The translations under genes were made by a program, and so were the position numbers. From the NCBI RefSeq assembly GCF_902362185.1, contig NC_044498.1:43745036-43809035 (forward strand): a stretch of DNA of 64,000 bases, read 5' to 3'. Under the pieces are notes generated by a model. The model did not search any database. It had not been told where the DNA came from and saw only the letters and a program-made list of their open reading frames with translations. Below, piece by piece: positions 25,029-37,700 of the stretch. Numbering within the stretch: position 1 is the stretch's first letter; each line of letters begins with the position of its first letter. The DNA comes from Chanos chanos (Eukaryota; Chordata; Actinopteri; Gonorynchiformes; Chanidae).

Positions 25029-25097
<69 letters not shown>

Positions 25098-25123
25098 TAC
25101 ATACACATACATACAAACATATG
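24991..25123. repeat. Compound (TA)n(GT)n(TA)n(AC)n repeat with inverted symmetry
   Basis: TA run (24999-25027), 14 GT copies (25029-25056), TA core (25056-25073), 12 AC copies (25073-25096), then CATA copies. The GT and AC arms are complementary around a self-complementary TA core, giving a near-perfect palindrome of about 64 bp (25033-25096). Confidence 0.95.
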
Positions 25124-25321
25124 TATATCTCAGTCTAATTTTTAAAGTCGTCAAACCAAAGCCCTTAATGACACAGTTCCTACTGTAATACTGATGCACA
25201 CCAACTGTCTGGAGTAGAGGAAAAAAAGGAGGCATTCGCCAAGAAAAATATGTATAGTTTTAGCAGACACCGAAAGCCTTGTAAATCTCTCAACTTTACT
25301 TGTGCCAGATGGCATTAGACA

Positions 25322-25347
25322 TTTTTTTTTTTTTTTTTTTTTTTTTT
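25322..25347. repeat. Homopolymer T26
   Basis: Run of 26 T on the plus strand (A26 in the TRIP11 transcript sense) within the probable 3'UTR. No retroposed body or target duplication was recognised beside it. Confidence 0.9.
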
Positions 25348-25724
25348 GTGCAGATAAATTACAAGTTTACAACAAAGGGGCAAAAAACAGAGACATGACT
25401 CCACTTAGGAGATGAAACCACTGTGTTAGTGTTATGCCAGTAACATCCTGATCTTAACTCACTTTATCTAATACAGGTGTCTGTTTTCTTCAAGTCTGGT
25501 CAAAAATAGTAAAAATCTTCTTCCAATGAAGAAACTCTGAGTCTGTTCTTACGTTCAAGCTTTGTGGTTTCCTGTCTGCTGATGCTTTATCATCACCATA
25601 AAAGCAGTATATCCACAGATCGAGGCACAAGACATTTACGTCAGCGTTCCTTCCGCGGGTACTGAAGAGTGTTTCGTACGTCCTGATTGGCTAAAGTGCT
25701 TTGAATGGCATGTAGGGGCACCAT

Positions 25725-28700
25725 TCACTGCTTGAGCAGGTCTTTCAGGACGGCTCCGGCGCTGGCCTCCGCAGAGACCGGCACGGGCGTGAAGGTGGGC
25801 AGCGCGTCCGAAATAGGCTTCATTAGCAGGTGCCCTCCACTGCCCGGTCCACTAGTGCCAGCTCCACCTGGGTTCAACAGGGGCACAGCGGCAGAGCGAG
25901 GGGCTAGGAAGGGGTTGGACTCTCCAGCACGTTTGCCAGAGCCTGAAGCTCCTGTGGCAACACATAGAACAAAGTAACATTTCAGTATTAAAACATAAAG
26001 AGGTGTAACATAGTGGACTAAGCGTATGTGTGAAGTTCTTAAGTGTGATGCACAGATGGCAGTTTTGTTGAAGGATGTCAGTAATGGTAATAATACCTGC
26101 TGCTGATGCATTGGCAGTACTGCGACCAGGTGGAGGTGCACTAAGGGGCTTTATGTCATAGACAGGCAGTCTGGGAGCAGGCAGAGTAGGACTGGACTCC
26201 ACCTCCAGGAACTTCACAAACATCTCAGAGAATGACTGCAAGTTAAGGACAACAATCAAACTCTTGACAGAGACAGAAGAGGTGTATGTGCGTGTGTGTG
26301 TGTGTGTGTTCAAAGAGCTGAGGTTCTCCACGTTCATGAGTGTACTTACCGAGTTGTGGAGCTGTGACTGTGTGGGTCTTTGGGGTGTGTTAGGAACACT
26401 CTGCACTGCCCTGCCTCCCAACCAGCTGGACACCCAGCCAGTGACTCCTGTCCGACTTTCATCCTCCAACATCTAACAGAGAGAAACAGAACGAGCAGAG
26501 AGCAAGGCTCAGATCAGGAACAAAAGTGACAGGAGACGAACAACTCCATTATCATACCTGCTTTATTTTACATTTCACCCACACTCCTGTCTTGGCATGA
26601 CGTTTATGGCTCTATGTCTGCGATACGAAGTGTCAGCTATGAGGAAAGAGTCACATAATCGCTAACTGCAAAAATCCTAGGAAAACTATTCACTGATTGG
26701 ACAGACCATAGCATACTGAAACTGAGACAAAAAAAAAAAAAAAGAAACTGGAATGGGAATGGGAAAAAAAAAATTTTGGCGCAAAAAAAAAAAAAGTAGA
26801 ACAGCACAGTGTCCTAAAACAGTGGCACACTGAGTAGGAACCGGGCATAAATGAGACACATTGTGAACTCTTGAGAATGTCTCAGACCTTCATCCAAAAG
26901 AATTCTGCAGCAACAGTTTATGCTTAAAACCCCCACAACGAAAAATTACAGAGGAAAGGGGGCAGATACCACAACCGGGCAGACTTGGGGAAAGGGGGAA
27001 GGTTTTTTTGGGTCACAAAACATCTTTCAAAGTAAACACGGACATCTAGAGTGGAAATTTCAATAACCTGGTGTTGAAAATAAAAAATATATATATAAAT
27101 AAATAAATAAAAACCGCTGTGGTCAGAGGCTGTGGATGGGAAGCAGAGGAGAAAAAAAAGAGCAATAAAAGAGGTCTTCAGAGGAGTTGTAATAGTTCTC
27201 CTGATCCTCCAATCTGTTTTGTTTTAGGACTGTTGGGTAATGCTCACTGAATACTTGGCCGAATTCCTGCGAGGCCCTGAGCCTGCCGGGGACTCTGAGT
27301 AAGGAAATGCTTTCGGAGAGGGGTTGGTCTGGGCCACTGCCTATTCCGTTTAAAAAGGCATCAGGCTCTTTCTGGGATCTGCAGTTTCAAGCTGACGCAC
27401 ACAGGGGAAGTGTTACTGTAAGAGTCTCAATGATTGTAAACTCTGGGCTTCCTATCAGCAGAGTGAGACCTACTGGGTTTCTGACAAAGATGTTGTAAAG
27501 CTCGCTGCAAATTCAGGCACAAACGTGAGCATATTCGGTCCTGCTGTGCTATTCTCAAGGGATTACTCTTAATTTTAAAATACTTACCCCTGACTCCCAA
27601 AGCCATGAAAGAGAGGCAAAAAATGTCTCAAGGGTATCCCTAACTCAATTTTATGTTAAAATGAACTTTTTAACAGGTGCAGCACAACCCTTTTTACTTT
27701 TTGAGTGTTTCTCCCTGCGTCCACCAAAGCTTACTCTGCAGCTGGGAATAAGAGACCCCACTAAAAGCATCCAAAGATGGAAACCCAGATATTTTGAGAC
27801 TGAGAAAATAGAAATATTTGAGTTGGCAGACAGGCTTAACAACAAACTGACCCTACTTTGGTAATGCAGGCCTGCCATCTATGGCATGTTTCTCTGCCAT
27901 GTCCAAAAAGTGTGTCTTGCTGTTATACACAAGCTGTTTTAACTGCCCTGAGGTTATCCCTCAGAAGATTCAGAAAAAGGACAGTCATCACTCTGGTATT
28001 TTGGGTCACTACTGGGGCACACATCAGCTCAAACCAATGATGACCAGTCACTGATTTGAAAAAGTGTTTTACATATTTAATAGAATTACATATCAAAGTT
28101 GAACTGAAGAGTGGAAACAGAACTTGTTCTATCCTGTCAGTGTCCTCTGGTGGGGGCCAAGAACAACTAATGGATCTTTAATAATATGAAGGAATGCGGG
28201 GTAATGGACAATGTGGTACAAAGGGAACTTATAAAATGAGTAAAATGATGACACATGCTATGTCAGCATAAGTGGAAGAACAAGCAGAACAGAATGACAG
28301 AAGAGAGGTTTTGGGAGGGTAACAAACAAGACAAAGAAGGACAATGAGAATGGTACGAAAGGAAGTGACGGAGCCGTACCTTATACGTGGGTTTTACGTT
28401 TAAATTATATTTTGATGTTTATTACACTGATAATAAAATCAAATATACTGTGTATATACATATATGTGGTAGTTTCACCTGGTTAACTTCATCTTTGTCC
28501 AGCCCAAGCACACTACCCATGAGTTTCAGAACTTCATGCCTCTTAGGACGTGGGGTGTGGAAGTAACCCAAGTATAGATTCCGCATGAGCACCCTGGAAG
28601 AGAGACAACCCCAAAAGTAAAAAAAAAAAAGAAAGAGAGAGAAATAGAATATGTTTAAAGTGCCACAAAAGGATTCACTTTTTTGTGTGGTTCCGAAAGC

Positions 28701-31700
28701 TCTCGTTTGTAAGTGACCTCCTTTTCGTAAAAATTATTAAAGTTTTGTCAGCCACTTTAGGGGCATTTACATTATAAATAAACACAGTCCCTTGGGAAGA
28801 AAACAGATTAAAGAAATGTCATATCACTGCGTGTTGTTGAACCTACTTGTCCACTTTGCCCTCCGTGCTGCTGAGAAGGTTCATTAACTTCTTCTGGGCC
28901 TCCTCCAGCATTTCCTGTCTTACATCCACTGCAAAATAAACACGGATATTTATGAACCCTATGTGATTTCACAGATGTCTGAAAAATACCTACCTTCCCC
29001 CGATATTGCTGACTTTCTCTGTGCGATTATGTCGCCTCTGCTATCGGTTCCGCGGTAGTTTTGGGGCACGCACGACTATTCAGTGGGTCCTCTATTTCAG
29101 GCTTTTCAAAGACTTATTTAGAAATCAAACAAACTTTACCCTAAGAGTCTGGACCTGAAGCAGCCATAACAAAGTGAGTCTGTGAACGAGTCTCATGATG
29201 TAATGATGAAAGAGGCCCCGTCTGAGGCTGATAACTTTAACGTTAAAGGCGACTTACAAACGTGGGAAATGGTTCCCAGAGGGATACTCTCCCTTTTTAA
29301 TAAAGCAAACGATATTGTTTTAGGCTTTTCTGTAGTGATAAGCGAATGAATGCATTTGTGGTAAACGTGATGGAATTCCAGTTGTCGGCAGTGGGACTTT
29401 GGGTTTACTGTCTTAGGTAACACGTGGAAGAATGAGAAGGGAAAAAAAAGGGAAAATGAGTTATAAAAGCTTTGGTGTACGGAAAAAGAGGAGACCTCTC
29501 TCTACAAAAGGGTGAGACAAGAATGCAAAGCATCTATACCATCTTCAGTGTTGGCTACAGAGCACAGGAAAACTGAGCAACTAGGCTACACTCCAGGAAC
29601 CAGGAACTTTAATGTAAGAAACTGATGAGTACGTGACAGTTCTGCTAATTATTTAGAGACCCATCTCATCAGCCATTTCAACTTGCATTCAGGCAGGCAG
29701 TAAAATCCACAAAATGAGGCCTGACGGTCTTTTGATTTTGGGTGGGTAAAAGAATGTTCTCTCTCTCTCTAGCATTTTATAATAAACATAAAAAGATAAG
29801 GAAATATTCTCCAAAGAAAAGTAATCTTGTTCAAAATTAAAGATTAATAAGAGACCACTGAGACATCGAACGGTTTTACTCAAAAAGTAGATTTCAAAAA
29901 GTACGTTATGTCTCCAGACCTAATAACTCCAATAGTCCTGTGCTGCTCACCTTCTCTCTTAAGCTGTTCAATCTGTTCCTCCTTCAGATCCAGCTGATCC
30001 GTTAGTCTTGAGGCTGACTCCAAAGCAGCATTGGCCTCCTCGAGGTTAATCTTAAACGAAAATGTTTTGACAAATTGAAAGGCAGATACAAGCCTAGCAT
30101 TTTTATGAGAAAGAGCATTACTCACGATGTATCGTCTTACTAACAGAGACAAAAAAAAAAAAAAAGAGCGATAAACCGTTAGGCATGTTACGTCATTCTG
30201 AATGACCTCAGGGGCTATGAAAAGTCAGCGTTCGCTCTGACAGGGAAATAATAATAGTCTTTTCCCGGAGAGTATTGCCGCTCTGATGTGCGAGAGCGAT
30301 AAAGATAACACTGGATTGCATGACGTACCTGCAGAGCTGAGGCCTTGTCTTCCAGTTTTTCTGCTTTTTTCCTCCATTCATCCTTCTCTTTTTTGAGCTT
30401 GTCTAGCTCTGCAGTATACATGGCTTTTTCCTCTATTGAAAGACAAAGCAAAATTGTGAAAATTAGTTTCAGAATAAAAATGAGCAGCCTGGGAACGAGG
30501 TAGTACAGCACTAGTGCTTCTGTTTTTTTTTTTTTTTAATTACCTATGCTTTCAATTCATATGATAATGTACTGAACAATGCTAACGCCACAGTCTAACT
30601 CAGGGGTGGGCAAATCCAGTCCTGGAGGGCCGGTGTCCTGCCGGTTTTTTGTTTTCACCTCTTAGCTACCTGTTGATTTTCACATTGAAAACAGGTGTGC
30701 ATGCTCTTCAGCCAATCAGAGACTGTATTTAGTTGGTCTACAAGAAAAACAGCAGGACCCCGGCCCTCCAGGACCGGAATTGCCCACCCCTGGTCTAACT
30801 GGTCCGAAATTTTAAGAGAACACATACAGCTCAACCATACTGGTTCATATAAAGTTTTGGATTACTACAGTTGCATACCAACTAATAAAACTTAGAAACT
30901 TAGATGCAATTTCTAAGAGTTAAGCTTCAGTATTTCTGAGCACTGCCTGAGTTGTTAGGAAAGGGCAAGCACAATATTCGATCACAGAATTAAAATCACA
31001 AAGTGCCAACACTGGGATTTGTTTACATGTCCTTCAGCTTTAAGTGCGGTTCAAATGTGGTTTCGGAACCTAGCCTTCCATCAGAATGATGACATTCTTT
31101 GTGTCTCTGTGGACTCGCCTTGCTGAAATTGCTCTAGCACCATCTGCAGGTTGGAGAGGGACACTGCATACTGGTTGACCTGCTCCTGAGCAGCACGGAG
31201 CTGGATCAGAGCCTCATCCCTCTGCCTGATTGCTCCATTCAGCTGTTCCTGCAGAGACTCCACCTGCAGACTGGCTTGCTGACTGCAATCAAGGAGAACA
31301 ATCAGGATAAGACTGACTTGGAGCCCATGGCAACACAAGAACAATACACAGTCAAAAAAAATTTCAAAATCACGGTCCTAAACAATTATTGTCAAAAAAG
31401 ACAATATGTTCTCATACTATGCCCTTAGAAGTACCCCACATTTTTAAGGTTGTGTTTCACATAAATAAGCTTGACCAGTACGGAATTAACAAATCAAATC
31501 TTTACTTTTTCTCCATTAACACACCCAGATGTAATCTAACATTCTCAAAGTCCTGTTCAGGTTCTTATTCTGACAGAGTTATATGAGGTTCGGGTGGGAC
31601 TGTCACTTACCTGGCATTCTCCACAGCACTGGAGGAGGATGCGAGCCTCTCGTCCAGCTGTGCCACCCTGCGTCTCAGCTCTGTCTCGCGGTCCTCTGCC

Positions 31701-34700
31701 GCAAGAGCTTCACGCGTGTACGAGTCCTCCACCTCCAACAGGTGATTCCGCAACCGCTCCAACTCCAGCTTCTGCCTCTGCTCCTTGTCTTTCACATGTT
31801 GTAGCTACGAACCAGCACAGGTTTTATGTCAGGTAGACGTGCGTATATGGGCATACCATATGTAAGTGAGAGAGTGGGAACTGATGGATCGGGTACCATG
31901 ATTCAAATCAATCATAAATAATAATCCTCGGGGGGGTTTTAGTCTTACCTCGCTCTGCAGAGCTGAGGTCTCCATCTGCTTCTGTTTCAATGCCAGCATC
32001 ACCTGGTCTCGCTCATGCTGGAAAGCCACGGCTTTCTCCTGCATAGACCTCACCTCATTAAGCAACTGGTTCAGCTCACCAGACTTCCCCTGAAACAGCA
32101 CGACACATATTAAAGGTCTCACAACGTGACCAGGGAAATGCTGCAGTTGTGGTCTATGAGGAAGCTTTACTGTTTCGCGGATATTATTCCTTCTCCCTGC
32201 TACTTAAGAAAACACACCGAGATACATATCACGGCAAAATTATGACATTATAAAGGCATCCTTGCCATGACCAGATAACGGACAACTACAGGCATACTGA
32301 AATGACACATTTCTGACTTGAATTACTTTCCGCACATACTCACTTGCTCTCTGTCTTTCAGCATTTTCTCCATGGCTGCAGCCTTTTCGCTCATAGCCTT
32401 CGACTCAAACTCCCTCTCCCTTAACAACAGCGACACCTGCATGTTGGTCTCCTGCAGGGCCCGGAACTCGGACTCTTTCTCTCGGGAGCGTGCGGCAACA
32501 GCCTCGTTCTCCTCTTTCAGCTTCTTCACATCAAGCTCTAGGATCAGGGCACGCTCCTTCAGGTTGGTCACCGCCTGCTTCAGCACCTCATTATCATTCT
32601 CACGGTTACGTAGGGACTCACTCACCTTAAGCACACAAGGAAAATGTCAAGGAGATGACAAGTCACAAGGAACTAAAAGACAGGAAAACACATACACTCC
32701 CCCTTCAGAGGACGCACGTTTAAAACAAAGAGGAAGTATTTGTGTCAGGACCCTACGTTCTGCTTTAGCCAGTCAGTATGCAACTTCTATGTATGTGGGG
32801 TTTTTTTTGGGGGTTTTTTTTGCACCAATATTTGTAATGAAATAATTACAAACCCTTGAATTTTTGACTCACTCACCTGGCTGAGTTGGTCTCCCTTGGT
32901 CTTGATAAGCAGGTCTTTTTCCCTGAGGGAACGCTGGAGGGTCTCTATTCTCTCTCGAGCCTGGCGGAGTTCCTCTGCGTGCCCTCTCTGCTCGCTCTCT
33001 GACGCAGATGCGGAGTTTGAGAGCCGATGGTTGTTCTCCTGCAGGGTTCGAATCATTGCCTCTCTCTCTGCCACCAGACTACGAAGGGACTCAAGCTCTC
33101 GCTGTAAGCCTTCATCTTGAGCCAGAGGTGCCCTCTCCTCATGGCTTGGAGGTTCAGCAGCTACAAGAGGCTGGGTAACCTGGGCAGCCATTGCAGCACC
33201 CACCGGGTCTTGTGCCACGCTGTCCAGTTTTCCAAGCAGGACGTCTTTGGTATTACTGAGCTGGCTGATGGTCTGCTGGACCTGAGCAAGCTCTTGACTG
33301 AGGTAACCAAGCTTCTTCTCCTTCTGTTCATAGTTCTGGATGAGCCGAGCATAGTCCGCAGAGAGCTTGGAGCTACAGTCGCTGTCTGCAGAGATCTGAC
33401 CCTGCAGCTTTAGCAGCTCCTCCTGCAGTTGTGCTGACTCATGTTGCATGTTTTTCACTGTGGTGATCACCTGTTGCTTCCATTCATCCATCTTCTTCAC
33501 CTGCTGCTTCAATGTGTCCCGTTCTTGCAACAGTTCCTCGAACTGGTTGCTGCTCACACCACCTGAGCCACTGCCACCCGAGTCGCCGCCAGATGACTGG
33601 AGGACGGTGACCAGCGTCTGACACTTCTGCGTCAGGGCATCGATCTCAATGTCCTTTTCTCTGATGATTCGGGACAAGTTCTGGATGGTCTCACGGAACA
33701 TCTCTTGGCTGCCCGAGGGGTCGCTCATGGTGGACAGCCGCTGATTCTCCTGTTGCAGCTTTAGTAAGGCAGCCTCTTTACCTGCAACGATGTCCATGAT
33801 ACGGTGGTAATCAGAGCGAAGCTGGCTGTTCTCTCTAGTCTTCTCATTGAGCACAGCCAGGACTTGTTCTCGTTCAACAGCGTATGCCTGCAGCTGTTGC
33901 TGGAGGAACAACACATCCTGACTGTGCCCACCAGAGACGCGTGCATGCAGTGCTTGGATTTCCAAGTCCTTTTGCATCACCATCTGTGAGAGTTTTCCTA
34001 ACTCATCTCGAGACACGACCAGCTGATCTAGCTGCTTGGTCAGAGACCGGTTCTTCTCGTTCAACTGGGAGATCTCAGTCTCCTTCTCCTTGATCCCTTT
34101 AACCAGCTTCTCAATCTCCACCTTTGACAGGTCGTGCTTTTCATTACCGTTCTCACCGCTGAGCGACTGGGTCTTGTCTTCTTGCAGGATTTCCACTTCT
34201 TGTGTCGAAGGGGACTGCAGGGTACCCTGGCCCTGTATGCTCAGCACTTCAACTTTCTCCTGAAGTTGGGCGATTTCTTCATCCTTAGTGCTGATTAACC
34301 TTTCATAATTGAGCGAGCTCTGTTCGTGTCGTGAACGTGCTTGCTCGAGCTCGCTCTGCTGCATCTGCAAAGAATGCTGAGACTGCAAGATCGTTGCTCG
34401 CTGCTCTTCCACCGTTTTCCTCAGAGCTTGCGCCTCCTCCTCTAGACAATCTCTGGCAGCCTTCAGCTGGGCGACTTCTGTCTCCAGTTCTGTGATGATG
34501 TCCAACGTCCTTGGCTCAGACATTGGCTGCGGCCTGCTCTGTTGGTCCTTCAGTCGGTCAATTTCCTCCTTGAGGTGGCTGTTCTCCTCTTTCATGGCAC
34601 CCAGCTGCTTGTCTCTCTCTTCCACGGTCCGCCTGATGAAATCGCTTTCCTGTGTTGCCTGCAACACCTTCTCCTCCAGTTCCTTCTGTGTGTCCGCAGC

Positions 34701-37700
34701 CTGGGCTTTCAGCTTCTCTATGAAGGAATCTTTCTCCTGCAAGAGTTCTGTGAGCTGTTTCTGTCCCGCCACAGTAATGTCTAGCATCTCACTGGTGTCC
34801 TTGTGGTCAGCCACCATCTGGTCGATCTCACGTCTCAGCTTGGCAATTTCTAGATCTTTCTCTTGGTTGAGCTTAACCGCTCGTTCGTGTTCCGTCTGCA
34901 GCGCGGACGCATCCATCGAGCGGGCTCGCGTCAACTCCTCGATAGTTTGCTGGTACTGTTTGGTCTGGTCTGTAAGTCGCTTCTCTACCTGTGTCAGCTC
35001 CGTCTCCAGCTGGCCCTTCTCCAGCTTCAGAGCCTCGATGCGCGTGTCCTTTTCCAATACCGTTCTACTGAAGCCAGCCTGGCCGTCTCGAGCCTGCGCG
35101 TCCAGTTCGTCCATTTTGCCCTGGGCCTGAGCTTTTTCGTCTCTTAGTTTCCTGTTCTCGATCTTTAACTCGTAGTCTTCTGCTGTCACTTTTTCATATG
35201 AAGCCTTCAGCTCTGCCAGCTCTTTCTTGATCTTCTGCAGCTCTTCGTCCTTCTCCTCTAGCACTTTCTCCTGCTCCTCTGCCAGGTCGCCTTCGTCCCT
35301 GACGTGACTCACTTGCTCCTTCACGGAAGCGAGTTCAGTTTCCTTCTCTTGCAACGTCCTCTTTAGATCCGAGTTCTCCCGCCGTGCCTCCTGACCAAGC
35401 TCCTGTGCCTTGCTCAATTTGTCCTTGAGTTCCTTCACTGACGCCTCCAGCTGCCGTTTGCCCATGTGGAGATCATTGAGAGTAAAGGCACTCTGGCTGA
35501 GTTTCTCTTTCTGAGCCTCCAGCTCCTCCTGCAGCGCCCTCTTCTGCTCACAGGAGGCACTGAGCTCTGACTGCAGACGAGCTGCTTGTGCCTCTGCCTC
35601 AGACCTCTGCGAAGAGAGCTGATCCTTCATCGAGATCAAATGCTGAAAGAGATAGAAAGCGATGCCGTTAAAACAGTCTCGATTATTCTGTCCTTATGCA
35701 AGATTCTGAGTGATTTTGCAAAAAAGGAGACATGTTCATAGTAAGTTCTTAAATCCACTTTGCTGCGGATCACCGATAGATAACATCTAACTACAATGCT
35801 CATATAGCAGAGCTACGCTCAGTCCATTAAAACAGAAAAAGACAACCTCATTATTTCAAATGCTACTTTATAACATTCTCAGAACTTTTAAAAAGGTCTC
35901 AAATGTACTGCTATACAGAAATCTAGAGCTAAGACAAACCTGTGTAGCCTCTTGATTTTGTCTGTCCAGTTCCTCCAGTTCACCAGTGAGTGTTTCTATG
36001 TCTGCATGGGCCTGTTTTAGTGCCTTCTCTCTCTGTTCCAGCTGAACCAGGAGATCTGATACGTCATGCTTCAAGTCTGCAGCTCCATCCGCCTCACACG
36101 TGCTAACTCTCTCCTCTTCTGCAATACGTAGTCTGTCCAGTAACAGTGACTGAAAGACACACATTCAGAATTAGTGAAAAAAATATTTCATGATATACTG
36201 ATTAAATCTAGCATCATATATTAACCTAAAAGACCTATTTTTTGGAAAGTTCTAGTTAGTTAGAATGAACACTTTAAGATGGAACAACGCATTATCTTGG
36301 CTTGACAAAGATACTTTTCCAAACCAATATTTCATATAGCTGTTTGTTTACACTTATTGTTTACATGACTTTGAATTAGCACAAAAGTTCACCAAACATT
36401 TTTTGAGAATTCTGCACAAATCGAGATGGCAAAAATAAACCTTTTCCTTTTCCATTTCCTCCTTCTCTTTCCTCAGCGCATCAATGATAGTGTTGAGCTC
36501 TAAAATGTCAGCATGTTCAACTTCTGCCTTGGATCCACTCTGATTAACAAGCAGAGAAAAACAAACACAAGAATAAACCGTCAAACATCACCAGGATGGC
36601 GGGCCAGTATAACTGAATTACATTTTGTAAGCAGACTAACCTCATTAAGACTCTTTAATGTGGCAATCTCTTTCTCTGCCCCTAAGAAATAGACAACATG
36701 ATTGCAATCAAATCCAAAAACACAAATTATACAACATAATGTAGAGATGACATGGAGCGAAATGGACAAATTAAGGATGTCCTGGAACTTAATTCTTTGG
36801 TCTGACTTTATTTGATAATAACACTGATAATCAATCATATGTCTAAAACACTGATGTTTAACAAATTCACCACAGTCGCAATACAGCACACAGAACTGAT
36901 GGTACAAGGAAGGTACAACCGATTGGTTGAACTAGCAAAAGAGCAGATGTCGGCTACCTGCCAAGGCCTTCCTTAGTGCCTGGATCTCACTTTCCTGCTG
37001 GGCTCTGAGCATGGCTTTGCCCTCCTGCTCCTGCACACGCGTCTGTAGTTCGTTCACAGAGCTCTGGAGACGGCTGTAGTTCTGCAGCAGTTCTGCGTTT
37101 TCTGCCCGCGCCTCCTCCTTCTCTCTCTCCAGCGTTGCCCTCTGTTGCGCTGCCTCCTCCAACTGGTCCTGCAGGGATTTGATGGTATTCTGAAGTTCCA
37201 GGAATTTAGATGAGTTTTGAGGTGTGGTGACCGCCTCACCTCCATCTGGGGAGAGAAGTGAAATGAGGAGACTCAAAAACATGCTACTCAGACAATATGG
37301 AATGGTATTCCTGCGTTTGACAAACACACACCTGAAGAACAACTGGATTCCTAAAAAAAGCTCCTAACAATAGAAACCATAGTTTTTGGGGTTAATCTGA
37401 CCCATAAGACAACCATAAAATAGGCTGATCCCAGTTAAGTGTGTGGGCCCGAGACCACTGCCCTCACCAATAATAAGCAGATTTAACTAATTAGAGTTCA
37501 GTCAATCCTCCTCACCACTCTGAATCTGTTCCTCTAGCTCCTCAATCCGCTCCTCGTATTCTGCAAGCTCTTCCCGGTGCCTCCGTGTGATGTCAGCTAA
37601 CTTCTGCCGCTGGGCGTCCTGTAACACGGCTAGCTCATGCTGGTGCTCGTCTACTTCTCGTCCCATCCTTTCGCGCAGCTCCTGCATTCACAGTGCACAA

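Noticed and set aside
25322-25347. T26 run as the tail of a retroposed copy
   Set aside because: No recognisable LINE, SINE or processed gene body beside it and no flanking duplication.
25725-26472. Open frames of 138 and 206 residues on the minus strand
   Set aside because: Both are read-throughs joining the last TRIP11 exons with intron sequence; the spliced exons explain the conserved parts.
34492-35130. 212-residue plus-strand open frame
   Set aside because: It is the antisense shadow of the long coiled-coil exon of TRIP11; Ser/Leu/Phe-rich, with no domain and no splice signals.
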